Position numbers and translations under genes: made by a program
In this document: in pieces, positions 1 to 5,636 of the stretch
How the letters are laid out: every line of letters starts with the position of its first letter
Numbering within the stretch: the first letter of the stretch is position 1
Notes under the pieces: model-generated
What the model saw: only the letters and a program-made list of their open reading frames with translations
Databases searched by the model: none
Told to the model about the DNA's origin: nothing
Assembly: GCA_023406915.1 (NCBI GenBank)
Contig: JAEXTR010000039.1
Span: forward strand, 1-11,400
DNA length: 11,400 nucleotides
Reading direction: 5' to 3'
From: Bacteroidota bacterium
GTDB lineage: Bacteria > Bacteroidota > Ignavibacteria > Ignavibacteriales > Ignavibacteriaceae

Positions 1-611
1 TCACCGACAGTCATACCATGAACCACGGGAATAGGAGCAATTCCAACAAAGGAAGTGTACTCTTTCTTGAGTAGAGGACCTTCTACAAGGTTACCGCTGA
101 GGGGATTTGGTCTGTCGAGAACAATAAAAGGGATTCTGTTTTCGGCAGCAGCTTCCATGACCTTAAACAAAGTTGAGATATAGGTATAAAAACGGGCACC
201 AATGTCCTGGATATCAAACAAAAGGACATCTACATTACTGAGCATCTTTTTGTCAGGTTTGCTGATCTTGCCATAGAGTGAATAAACCGGGATTCCGGTC
301 TCAGTATCCACCCCATGCTCAATTTTATCACCGGCAGCTGCATCCCCTCTCCAACCGTGCTCCGGTCCAAAGATCGCAGTCACCGTACAAATGCCACTCT
401 TGTGAAGCACGTCAACAATATGCTCACCTGATTGAAGACGAGCAGTATGATTCGTTACAATGCCTACTTTCTTGCCTCTGATAAGCCCGGACTCTAATCC
501 AGTGATCTTATCAGCGCCATTCAGTCTGCCACTTTTGTCTGAATACTGCTCCTGTGCACCAAGCAGCACAGAAAATAGTACAGTAAATAGTATGATGCAT
601 GCTTTATTCAT
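1..611 (-). CDS. namZ: NamZ-like exo-beta-N-acetylmuramidase (DUF1343), N-terminal part, cut by window edge
   Basis: The visible 203 residues are the N-terminal part of a DUF1343 protein; the C-terminus lies beyond the left edge. Residues 1-19 form a signal peptide (MNKACIILFTVLFSVLLGA), so the enzyme is exported. Family hallmarks follow: VGIVTNHTA near residue 50, FGPEHGWRG near 80-90, LLFDIQDIGARFYTY near 130-145, and VLDRPNPL near 165-170. In characterised members (NamZ of Bacillus subtilis and Tannerella) this family removes terminal N-acetylmuramic acid from peptidoglycan fragments during cell-wall recycling, acting outside the cytoplasmic membrane. The start is well supported: GGAGG at 621-625 lies nine bases ahead of the ATG. 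The ATG overlaps the stop of the upstream NUDIX gene as ATGA, which suggests translational coupling. Family assignment is firm; the enzymatic role is by homology only. Confidence 0.9.
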   Translation of the reverse strand, partial: MNKACIILFTVLFSVLLGAQEQYSDKSGRLNGADKITGLESGLIRGKKVGIVTNHTARLQSGEHIVDVLHKSGICTVTAIFGPEHGWRGDAAAGDKIEHGVDTETGIPVYSLYGKISKPDKKMLSNVDVLLFDIQDIGARFYTYISTLFKVMEAAAENRIPFIVLDRPNPLSGNLVEGPLLKKEYTSFVGIAPIPVVHGMTVG

Positions 612-1153
612 GGCATCGAACCTCCGTGAATGTTTACCAGGCCCCAGGCAGCAAGAGACATACCATCCTGAAACCTGCCCCGGATGATTAAATCCTGAAT
701 CTGATGCAGGGTAAATGCTTCTACGTACAGATCTTCAGTTTGTTCAGGGGGTAATGGGAAATGATTGAGATTCTTCGCCGTGTAAACATGACACCATTCA
801 TCGGCAACTCCGTTATAGGGAGCAAATTTCCCAATGAAAGATAATTGACCAGCCGCATAACCGGTCTCTTCCCTTAGCTCGACCTGTGCATTTTCCTCAG
901 GAGAGAGCCCGTCTTTTATGGCACCGCAAGGGAACTCATAGAAAGAATCCCGCATGAGATAACGATATTGATGTACCAGAAGAATTGCCTCATCATTCAA
1001 GAAAGGCACCACGAGTGTCGATCCGGGCGAATGAACGTAATGATAGACACCCTTTATCTGTTCATCTATTTCAAACGAATCAATTTTATATTTCCAGTAA
1101 CCGTTATCATCAAAGACTCTTGAATCCAGAGTCTTCCAGGACCTGTGCTTCAT
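608..1153 (-). CDS. NUDIX hydrolase, ADP-ribose pyrophosphatase-like, with altered Nudix box
   Basis: This 181-residue protein has the layout of ADP-ribose/nucleoside-diphosphate-sugar pyrophosphatases: a strand-rich N-terminus, TLVVPFLNDEAILLVHQYRY (47-66), EFPCGAIKDG ahead of the box, the Nudix box at 77-99, then APYNGVADEWCHVYTA (111-126), which matches the loop after the box in ADP-ribose hydrolases. The family cleaves X-diphosphate-linked nucleosides in the cytoplasm using Mg2+ held by box glutamates. Compared with GX5EX7REUXEEXGU, the first Glu is Leu83 and the Arg is Val91, while the three C-terminal glutamates Glu92, Glu95 and Glu96 are kept. Activity is therefore possible but not assured. 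The ATG shares one base with the ndk stop (TGATG) and has only a weak GGA ahead of it, so translation is probably coupled to ndk. The stop overlaps the namZ start. The substrate cannot be read from the sequence. Confidence 0.88.
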   Translation of the reverse strand: MKHRSWKTLDSRVFDDNGYWKYKIDSFEIDEQIKGVYHYVHSPGSTLVVPFLNDEAILLVHQYRYLMRDSFYEFPCGAIKDGLSPEENAQVELREETGYAAGQLSFIGKFAPYNGVADEWCHVYTAKNLNHFPLPPEQTEDLYVEAFTLHQIQDLIIRGRFQDGMSLAAWGLVNIHGGSMP

Positions 1154-1581
1154 CAGTCCAACAGACTCAGTAGTTCATTTCTTGCAAAGAAATGAGCAAT
1201 CTCAAGTGCTGCATTCTCATCACTGTCAGAGCCATGTACGGCATTCTCTGCCTTATCCTTCGCAAAACGCTTACGGATCGTACCCTCAGCAGCCTGTGAT
1301 GGATCGGTCGCTCCTATAAGTATACGGAAATCAGCTACAGCATTATCCTTCTCCAAAACAATTGGAAGGCACGGACCTGAAGTCATATAATCAACAAGAT
1401 CTTTATAGAAGGGTCTCTCTTTATGAACCTCATAGAAGCCACCTGCTGAAGCTTTAGTGAGTCTCACAGTCTTCATCGCTACAATCCTAAATCCGGCTGC
1501 TGTGATCATGGCGATGATCTCACCGGTTACATTGTTCCGAATTGAATCTGGTTTTAAAATTGCAAGTGTTCTGGATACCAC
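1153..1581 (-). CDS. ndk: Nucleoside diphosphate kinase
   Basis: Ndk transfers the gamma-phosphate of an NTP to an NDP through a phosphohistidine and balances the nucleotide pools. With a GTG start at 1581-1579 the protein is 142 residues, the usual bacterial length. It opens with RTLAILKPDSI (nucleotide-binding strand), and carries FYEVHKERPFYKDLVDYMTSGP (49-70) and the active-site segment NAVHGSDSDENA with catalytic His116. The GTG is preferred to an upstream in-frame ATG at 1650 because GGAGA lies at 1588-1592, six bases before the GTG. The extra 23 residues from the ATG do not resemble any Ndk N-terminus and would make the protein too long. It lies 148 bases downstream of sucD on the same strand, a sensible metabolic pairing because Ndk redistributes the NTP made by succinyl-CoA ligase. 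Its stop shares a base with the next gene's start. Confidence 0.96.
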   Translation of the reverse strand: MVSRTLAILKPDSIRNNVTGEIIAMITAAGFRIVAMKTVRLTKASAGGFYEVHKERPFYKDLVDYMTSGPCLPIVLEKDNAVADFRILIGATDPSQAAEGTIRKRFAKDKAENAVHGSDSDENAALEIAHFFARNELLSLLD

Positions 1582-1729
1582 GAATATTCTCCATTTAATT
1601 TGAAATACATAAGAAAAGGCTGTTTCAGAAGCTCGACATCCTGTGTTCATCTGAAGTAACAGAAACTATCACTTCATTAATATCAAGAAACTTCTGAACC
1701 AGCCCGATAAATTGATCTGGAAAGAAGCG
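1582..1729 (-). other. Spacer between sucD and ndk, no clear terminator
   Basis: This is the 148-base gap between the sucD stop and the chosen ndk start. I see no GC-rich hairpin followed by a T-run on the minus strand, so read-through from sucD into ndk is possible. An 8-base inverted repeat (TTCAGAAG at 1624-1631 and CTTCTGAA at 1691-1698) has a 59-base loop and is too loose to call a terminator. No convincing internal promoter was recognised apart from generic AT-rich sequence. Confidence 0.4.
1588..1592 (-). promoter_or_regulatory. Ribosome binding site that fixes the ndk GTG start
   Basis: The minus strand reads GGAGA followed by six bases and GTG. This decides the start of ndk: the in-frame ATG 69 bases further upstream would add a segment foreign to the family. 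Confidence 0.7.
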
Positions 1730-2740
1730 TTACTTCTTTTTCTTTGGTGCAGCTTTTTTGGCTGCAGCCTTTGCAGGCTTAACAGCAGCTTTTGCTGGAG
1801 TTTTCTTTCCAACAACCTTAGCTGGATTTGAAACCTTCACAACAGGCTTCTTTACTACAGGCTCTTGAGCCAGCTTAAGGGCAGCCTTCATAGTTATTCC
1901 AATTTCGGCTGGGGATTCAACCACATGAATTCCGGCTTTTTTCATTGCGGCCATTTTTTCAGCAGCAGTACCTTTACCACCACTAATTATGGCTCCTGCA
2001 TGTCCCATTCTTCTTCCGGGAGGCGCAGTTCTGCCTGCAATAAAACCGACCACTGGCTTTTTCACATTCTGCTTAATAAAAGCGGCAGCTTCTTCTTCAG
2101 CTGTACCACCAATCTCACCAATCATTACAATGCCGTCAGTATCAGGATCATCATTGAATAACCGTATAATATCCTTAAACTGAGAACCAATAACGGGATC
2201 ACCGCCAATTCCAACGCAAGTTGACTGACCAATGCCAAGGTCGGTAAGCTGTTTCACTGCTTCATAGGTTAATGTTCCAGAACGACTGACAACACCTACC
2301 TTGCCTTTTTTATGAATAAATCCTGGCATGATCCCCATTTTAGCTTTACCAGGAGAAATAACACCAGGGCAGTTTGGTCCTATAAGTCTTACTTCCTTAT
2401 TACGGATTACATTATACACATGAACCATATCCCGGGTGGGGATCCCCTCCGTGATACAGATTTTCAGTTTTATATTTGCATTTGCCGCCTCCAGAATTGC
2501 ATCAGCAGCAGCAAAAGCGGGTACAAAAATAATCGATGCTTCTGCTTTTGTCTTTGCTACAGCATCTGCAACGGTATTGAATACAGGAACACCTTCGAAG
2601 TCTGTTCCTCCTTTACCGGGTGTAACACCACCTACGACCTTAGTACCGTATTCGATCATTTGACGGGCGTGAAAAGAGCCCTCACCGCCAGTGATTCCTT
2701 GTACGATAACCCGGGTCTTTTTATCCAGCAAAATACTCAT
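1730..2740 (-). CDS. sucD: Succinyl-CoA ligase (ADP/GDP-forming) alpha subunit with lysine-rich C-terminal tail
   Basis: The alpha subunit binds CoA and carries the phosphohistidine in the citric-acid-cycle reaction succinyl-CoA + NDP + Pi = succinate + CoA + NTP; it works with SucC in the cytoplasm. Residues 1-290 are a complete SucD: the CoA-binding Rossmann segment QGITGGEGSFHARQM (14-28), TEGIPTRDM near 98-105, GPNCPG (121-126), SRSGTLTYE near 152-160, GEIGGTAEEEAA (208-219), and the phosphorylated His247 in GRRMGHAGAI. The protein is 336 residues against about 290 for the family. The excess is a tail from about 297 with 15 lysines in 40 residues, many alanines and prolines and no acidic residue, ending PKKKK. 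The ATG has AAAGGA seven bases upstream (2748-2753). No sucC is next to it, since upstream is a divergent spacer. The function of the core is certain; that of the tail is unknown. Confidence 0.97.
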   Translation of the reverse strand: MSILLDKKTRVIVQGITGGEGSFHARQMIEYGTKVVGGVTPGKGGTDFEGVPVFNTVADAVAKTKAEASIIFVPAFAAADAILEAANANIKLKICITEGIPTRDMVHVYNVIRNKEVRLIGPNCPGVISPGKAKMGIMPGFIHKKGKVGVVSRSGTLTYEAVKQLTDLGIGQSTCVGIGGDPVIGSQFKDIIRLFNDDPDTDGIVMIGEIGGTAEEEAAAFIKQNVKKPVVGFIAGRTAPPGRRMGHAGAIISGGKGTAAEKMAAMKKAGIHVVESPAEIGITMKAALKLAQEPVVKKPVVKVSNPAKVVGKKTPAKAAVKPAKAAAKKAAPKKKK

Positions 2741-2747
2741 TCAGGAT

Positions 2748-2753
2748 TCCTTT
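2748..2753 (-). promoter_or_regulatory. Ribosome binding site of sucD
   Basis: AAAGGA on the minus strand, seven bases before the sucD ATG. It supports the start that gives a standard SucD N-terminus. Confidence 0.65.
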
Positions 2754-2917
2754 ACCTTTTGGGATTTGTTCGAATGAAAGAACTTAAAATAGTGAAAATC
2801 TGCCAAAGAATAAATGAATCGCAGTAACAAAACTGTTGGGTAGTGGTTTATTTCCTCTGAATATCAGCTTCAGGGTAACAAATAGATTTGCTTTAAATCA
2901 CATTGGCAGCGCCGTAT

Positions 2918-2941
2918 GAGTTTTTGCACAAGAGTTTTCGC
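2918..2941. repeat. Short direct repeat, 14-base period, in the divergent spacer
   Basis: Two copies of GAGTTTTYGC with one mismatch, separated by four bases. The spacing is a little over one helical turn, so a regulator binding both is conceivable. A chance pair in AT-rich sequence is equally possible. Confidence 0.3.
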
Positions 2942-3003
2942 GCATTTGGTTATTTTGGTCATCGGATCAAACAACACTTCTTTATAATGACAAGGATTTC
3001 TGC

Positions 3004-3540
3004 ATGGATTGGATTCTCCTGTTAAGCGGACTCTTTCAGATACTTTTATCGCTTACAATAAGTGTACTGTTTATTATTGCTGTCTTTAAGCTGTTTTCCA
3101 GACTTACACGTGGAATTGATGCGATACAGGCGTTAAGGGAGAACAATATCGCCGCTGCAATTTTTAATGGATCATTGGTTTTGGCAACCATTATCATTAT
3201 GAAAAATGTATTGGACCCAGCAATGACGCTTTTCATGCGGTTGTTACAAAACCCTCAAACTCAGCCAGAAGACTATGCAAAGGTACTGGGGCTTATTATT
3301 CTCTATTTGGGTGTTTCAGCTTTTACTGCCCTGGCTTCAGTTTATCTGGGGCTGCGCTTCTTTATGTATCTCACAAAAGATCTTGATGAACTTGGTGAAA
3401 TCTCTAAGAAAAATATTTCCGTTGGTATCCTTCTGGCACTTGTGATTTTCTCAATTGCATTTCTTATTCAGAGCGGTGTTAGCATGGTGCTAAGTGCAAT
3501 GATGCCAATGCCAGAATTTTCTTTCTTTGATATCGGGTAG
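3004..3540 (+). CDS. DUF350 (YjfL/UPF0719-like) integral membrane protein with two half-repeats
   Basis: This is a 178-residue protein with four predicted membrane helices at about 5-30, 49-66, 93-120 and 138-158. It is built from two copies of the DUF350 unit offset by 89 residues. Residues 34-66 (LTRGIDAIQALRENNIAAAI...) align with 123-155 (LTKDLDELGEISKKNISVGI...), sharing the Leu-Thr, the Asp, and the Asn-Ile pair that opens the following helix. This matches the DUF350 pattern of a polar loop with a conserved Asn followed by an alanine/isoleucine-rich helix. The function of the family is not established. The ATG has AAGGA at 2992-2996 seven bases upstream. The next gene starts five bases after the stop, so the two are probably one operon. 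Assignment rests on the pattern, not on a profile search. Confidence 0.72.
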   Translation: MDWILLLSGLFQILLSLTISVLFIIAVFKLFSRLTRGIDAIQALRENNIAAAIFNGSLVLATIIIMKNVLDPAMTLFMRLLQNPQTQPEDYAKVLGLIILYLGVSAFTALASVYLGLRFFMYLTKDLDELGEISKKNISVGILLALVIFSIAFLIQSGVSMVLSAMMPMPEFSFFDIG

Positions 3541-3545
3541 CTTCT

Positions 3546-4379
3546 ATGACTGGGTCAAGAAAAGGAAGCGGCTTTTCTTTACTGCTTACGCTTTTAGTGG
3601 CTTTTTATTTCGCCAGCTCTGTTTTCCGTTCCTGTGAAAGCACTTTTTCCGGGTCGGCTGAGCAGGAGTACACAATCCAGAATGATGATGGGGAACATGT
3701 AAACCGTGATTTCAAGGTGCAGTTTGTTACCTCCTCTTTGGATGAGAAGGAGTATAGCATTGAACTCTCGATCCTGAAGTCAAGCATTACTCAAGCCCTT
3801 TCTATGATGGAGGAACTTGAGCAATTATCAATTGAAGAGCTAGGAATCGACCCTGATCTTGAGTACCGATCCCCTGATCTTTATCAGTTGCAACTATGGC
3901 GGGGTATCTACAGTAGGGTGTTCTCAAATGGTTATCCGCTGCTGGAAAAGATTGCCAGAGGTTTTCATACTATTTGTGAAAAAGAGGAATTCAATGGCAA
4001 AGATAAGATTCGGTTTATTGTAGCTTTTGTACAGCAAATTGAGTATGAAAGACCCGGTGGTGCCTTTGATCTTTTTCACCCGGTTATCATGCTCGATAGA
4101 AAGTTTGGAGACTGTGATACAAAAGCACTGCTCTTGCATATCCTACTGGAAAGAATGGGGGTTGACTGCGCAATCTACTGGAGTTCGTATTACCGTCACG
4201 CGATGCTTGGGATCGCCTCCGGAAGCTATTCGGGAACCTATAAACTGTTTTCCGGAAAGAAGTACTATTTTCTTGAAACCACAATGCCGGGTTGGGAAAT
4301 AGGCGATATGCCACCCGATGTCCGTCAGGTATCAAGGTGGCATCTGATGAAAATAAATCATAACGTAATGAACCGCTAA
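3546..4379 (+). CDS. Membrane-anchored or secreted transglutaminase-like cysteine-protease-fold protein
   Basis: This 277-residue protein starts with a basic stretch and a hydrophobic segment (about 10-27), so it is exported or held in the membrane by its N-terminus. The sequence before Cys30 (SVFRSC) is not a good lipobox, so I do not call a lipoprotein. The C-terminal half is transglutaminase-like: a helix leading to FHPVIMLDRKFGDCDTKALL with probable catalytic Cys190, then YYRHAMLGIA with His218, and YFLETTMPGWEIG, where the third catalytic position would fall near Glu244-Thr246. Such folds in bacteria are usually peptidases or transferases acting on peptide amides; the substrate here is unknown. 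The middle region (about 55-150) is acidic and helical and I do not recognise it. It lies five bases after the DUF350 gene. The start is the first ATG after that stop, with only a weak purine stretch ahead, so coupling is likely. Confidence 0.75.
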   Translation: MTGSRKGSGFSLLLTLLVAFYFASSVFRSCESTFSGSAEQEYTIQNDDGEHVNRDFKVQFVTSSLDEKEYSIELSILKSSITQALSMMEELEQLSIEELGIDPDLEYRSPDLYQLQLWRGIYSRVFSNGYPLLEKIARGFHTICEKEEFNGKDKIRFIVAFVQQIEYERPGGAFDLFHPVIMLDRKFGDCDTKALLLHILLERMGVDCAIYWSSYYRHAMLGIASGSYSGTYKLFSGKKYYFLETTMPGWEIGDMPPDVRQVSRWHLMKINHNVMNR

Positions 4380-4461
4380 ACTTTTTATGAAAAGGTTTCG
4401 ATAATGATGATAATTATGGTATATTATTCCTTATTGTATAGCTCTCATCCGGAAAATATCT
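4380..4461 (+). promoter_or_regulatory. Candidate promoter region for the signalling cluster
   Basis: This AT-rich 82-base gap contains TATATT at 4420-4425, a fair -10, with TTCGAT at 4397-4402 (a poor -35) 17 bases upstream. Transcription would start about 30 bases before the first gene of the cluster. A GGAAA at 4451-4455, six bases before the ATG at 4462, is the likely ribosome binding site. A weak CTTTT/AAAAG hairpin at 4381-4394 just after the transglutaminase gene has no GC pairs to speak of and I do not call it a terminator. Confidence 0.3.
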
Positions 4462-4779
4462 ATGGCTCAAATAATTTCAACTGAATCAATCACTGATGGT
4501 ATGATTACCGCTGCACCGGTTATTAACCGGTATGGACAAGTTTTACTACCAGCAGGGACAGAACTGCGCTCGGATCATGCTGTCCTTTTTAAAACCTGGG
4601 GTATTCCAACTATTACAGTAGCTTCGCCTGATCAGAATGACGCAAGTCACGTAACTGATGAGATGAGAAATGACGCTGAAATGCGGGTAAGAAGAAAGAT
4701 GAGATGGGAGATTTCCAATTCTTATGAAGAAGCATTGTTTGAAATGGCGGTTGCAAAAATCATCCGGAGTGGGAGTTGA
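4462..4779 (+). CDS. Small stand-alone domain like the N-terminal domain of HD-GYP proteins (DUF3391-like)
   Basis: This 105-residue cytoplasmic protein resembles the small domain found in front of many HD-GYP phosphodiesterases. Residues 10-55 show the typical order: ITDGMITAAPVIN (near 'leaGMvla'), GQVLLPAGTELRSDHAVLFKTWGIPTITV (near 'gqlLlpaGt.Lt..hi..Lk.wGv..v.V'). Residues 68-105 form a charged helix with the MRVRRKMRWEI stretch that in full-length proteins links to the catalytic domain. No HD-GYP domain follows; the protein ends here. The stop overlaps the TTG start proposed for the HDOD gene, so the two are very probably co-translated. The domain may bind a partner or a small ligand; the sequence does not show which. 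The family call is by pattern only. Confidence 0.62.
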   Translation: MAQIISTESITDGMITAAPVINRYGQVLLPAGTELRSDHAVLFKTWGIPTITVASPDQNDASHVTDEMRNDAEMRVRRKMRWEISNSYEEALFEMAVAKIIRSGS

Positions 4780-5624
4780 CCATCGTGCCTCAAAATATTA
4801 TTAATAAAATTGAGAAGCTCCCTACGCTTCCAACCGTTTATTCCAGACTTACACTCGCTCTGAGTGATCCAAAAAGTACCCCTGAGTCATTAGCGCGTGT
4901 GATTTCTTCGGATCAGTCTGCATCCTTGAAATTGCTCAAGGTAGCTAACTCCTCAGTTTTCGGTCTGCCTGGTCGTATTGAAACGGTTAAAGATGCAATC
5001 ATCAGGCTGGGATATAATGAGGTTTCAAACATCATCTTTGCTCTCTCGGTTATAAATCTGTTTTCAAAAAAGAAACTCCTAATCCATTTTCAGCCCGTGA
5101 AGTTTTGGGAGCATTCAATTGCTGTCGGAATCATAAGCAGGCTTATAGGTAATCATATTGGATACGGTAATCTGGAAAACTGCTTCCTTGCCGGAGTGAT
5201 ACATGATATTGGGAAGTTGGTCTTCTTTGAGTCTATAGAAAAAGAATACCTCAACGTACTTAAGCTTATAGATGAGCGGGAGGGATATTCTTTTGAGATT
5301 GAGCAGGAATTACTGGGCATTACCCATGCAGAAGTTGGTGGAATGGTTGCTGATCATTGGAATATTCCTCAGGTCCTTGGCAATTCGATCAGACAACATC
5401 ATCATTTGAAAGATGAAACTTCTGACGGACTCTCCCCCATTGTCTATCTGGCTAACATAACTGCCCGATTCCTTGACCTTGGCTTTTCAGGGGATAATCA
5501 GATTCCAAAGCCCGATGAACGGATATGGAGTATCCTAAGAATTTCGAGTGATTTCTTTGATACTTCTCTTGATGAAATCCTGAATCAACACCAATTAATA
5601 ACGCAAATGCTGCTGACAGATTAG
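4776..5624 (+). CDS. HDOD domain protein
   Basis: HDOD proteins are HD-fold, mostly non-catalytic signalling proteins found with chemotaxis, two-component and cyclic-di-GMP pathways. This 282-residue cytoplasmic protein is one HDOD domain nearly throughout: IEKLPTLPTVYSRL (12-25), VISSDQSASLKLLKVANSSVFGLPGRIETVKDAIIRLGYNEV (42-83; the classic HDOD signature), FWEHSIAVG with His113, GVIHDIGKLVF with His143-Asp144, THAEVGG with His184, and RQHHH at 206-210. Many metal-site positions of the HD superfamily are thus still present, while the late Asp position appears to be Asn in YLANITARFLD. Start: TTG at 4776 has GGAG six bases upstream (4766-4769) and overlaps the previous stop, while GTG at 4785 has GGGAG nine bases upstream (4771-4775); both are plausible and differ by three residues. 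It lies 12 bases before the hybrid kinase gene, in the same apparent operon. Confidence 0.9.
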   Translation: MTIVPQNIINKIEKLPTLPTVYSRLTLALSDPKSTPESLARVISSDQSASLKLLKVANSSVFGLPGRIETVKDAIIRLGYNEVSNIIFALSVINLFSKKKLLIHFQPVKFWEHSIAVGIISRLIGNHIGYGNLENCFLAGVIHDIGKLVFFESIEKEYLNVLKLIDEREGYSFEIEQELLGITHAEVGGMVADHWNIPQVLGNSIRQHHHLKDETSDGLSPIVYLANITARFLDLGFSGDNQIPKPDERIWSILRISSDFFDTSLDEILNQHQLITQMLLTD

Positions 5625-5636
5625 AAAGAGTCAAAA

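Larger units (their letters stand above)
2741..3003. other. Divergent intergenic region between sucD and the DUF350 gene
   Basis: This spacer must hold the promoters for the leftward sucD-ndk-NUDIX-namZ block and probably for the rightward DUF350 pair. I could not pick a confident -35/-10 pair for either direction. A perfect TATAAT at 2983-2988 on the plus strand lies too close to the DUF350 ribosome binding site (2992-2996) to serve that gene in the usual way. A near-perfect 10-base direct repeat (GAGTTTTTGC at 2918-2927, GAGTTTTCGC at 2932-2941) sits mid-spacer. No open reading frame here looks real. Confidence 0.5.

Noticed and set aside
1582..1650. In-frame ATG giving Ndk a 23-residue N-terminal extension
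   Set aside because: The extension has no family resemblance and no ribosome binding site; a GTG with GGAGA six bases upstream gives the standard 142-residue enzyme.
1624..1698. Inverted repeat TTCAGAAG/CTTCTGAA between sucD and ndk
   Set aside because: Eight pairs with a 59-base loop are expected by chance and there is no T-run for a terminator.
2312..2827. A 171-codon open frame on the plus strand across sucD
   Set aside because: It is the antisense of a conserved enzyme, its sequence is low-quality and Cys/Tyr/Ser-rich, and it has no recognisable domain.
2983..2988. Perfect TATAAT before the DUF350 gene
   Set aside because: A start about seven bases downstream would fall inside the ribosome binding site at 2992-2996, and there is no -35 at a normal distance.
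3546..3640. Lipoprotein signal on the transglutaminase-like protein
   Set aside because: The residues before Cys30 (SVFR) do not fit a lipobox; a plain membrane anchor or signal peptide fits better.
4381..4394. CTTTT/AAAAG hairpin after the transglutaminase gene
   Set aside because: It has a single GC pair and no clear T-run, too weak for an intrinsic terminator.
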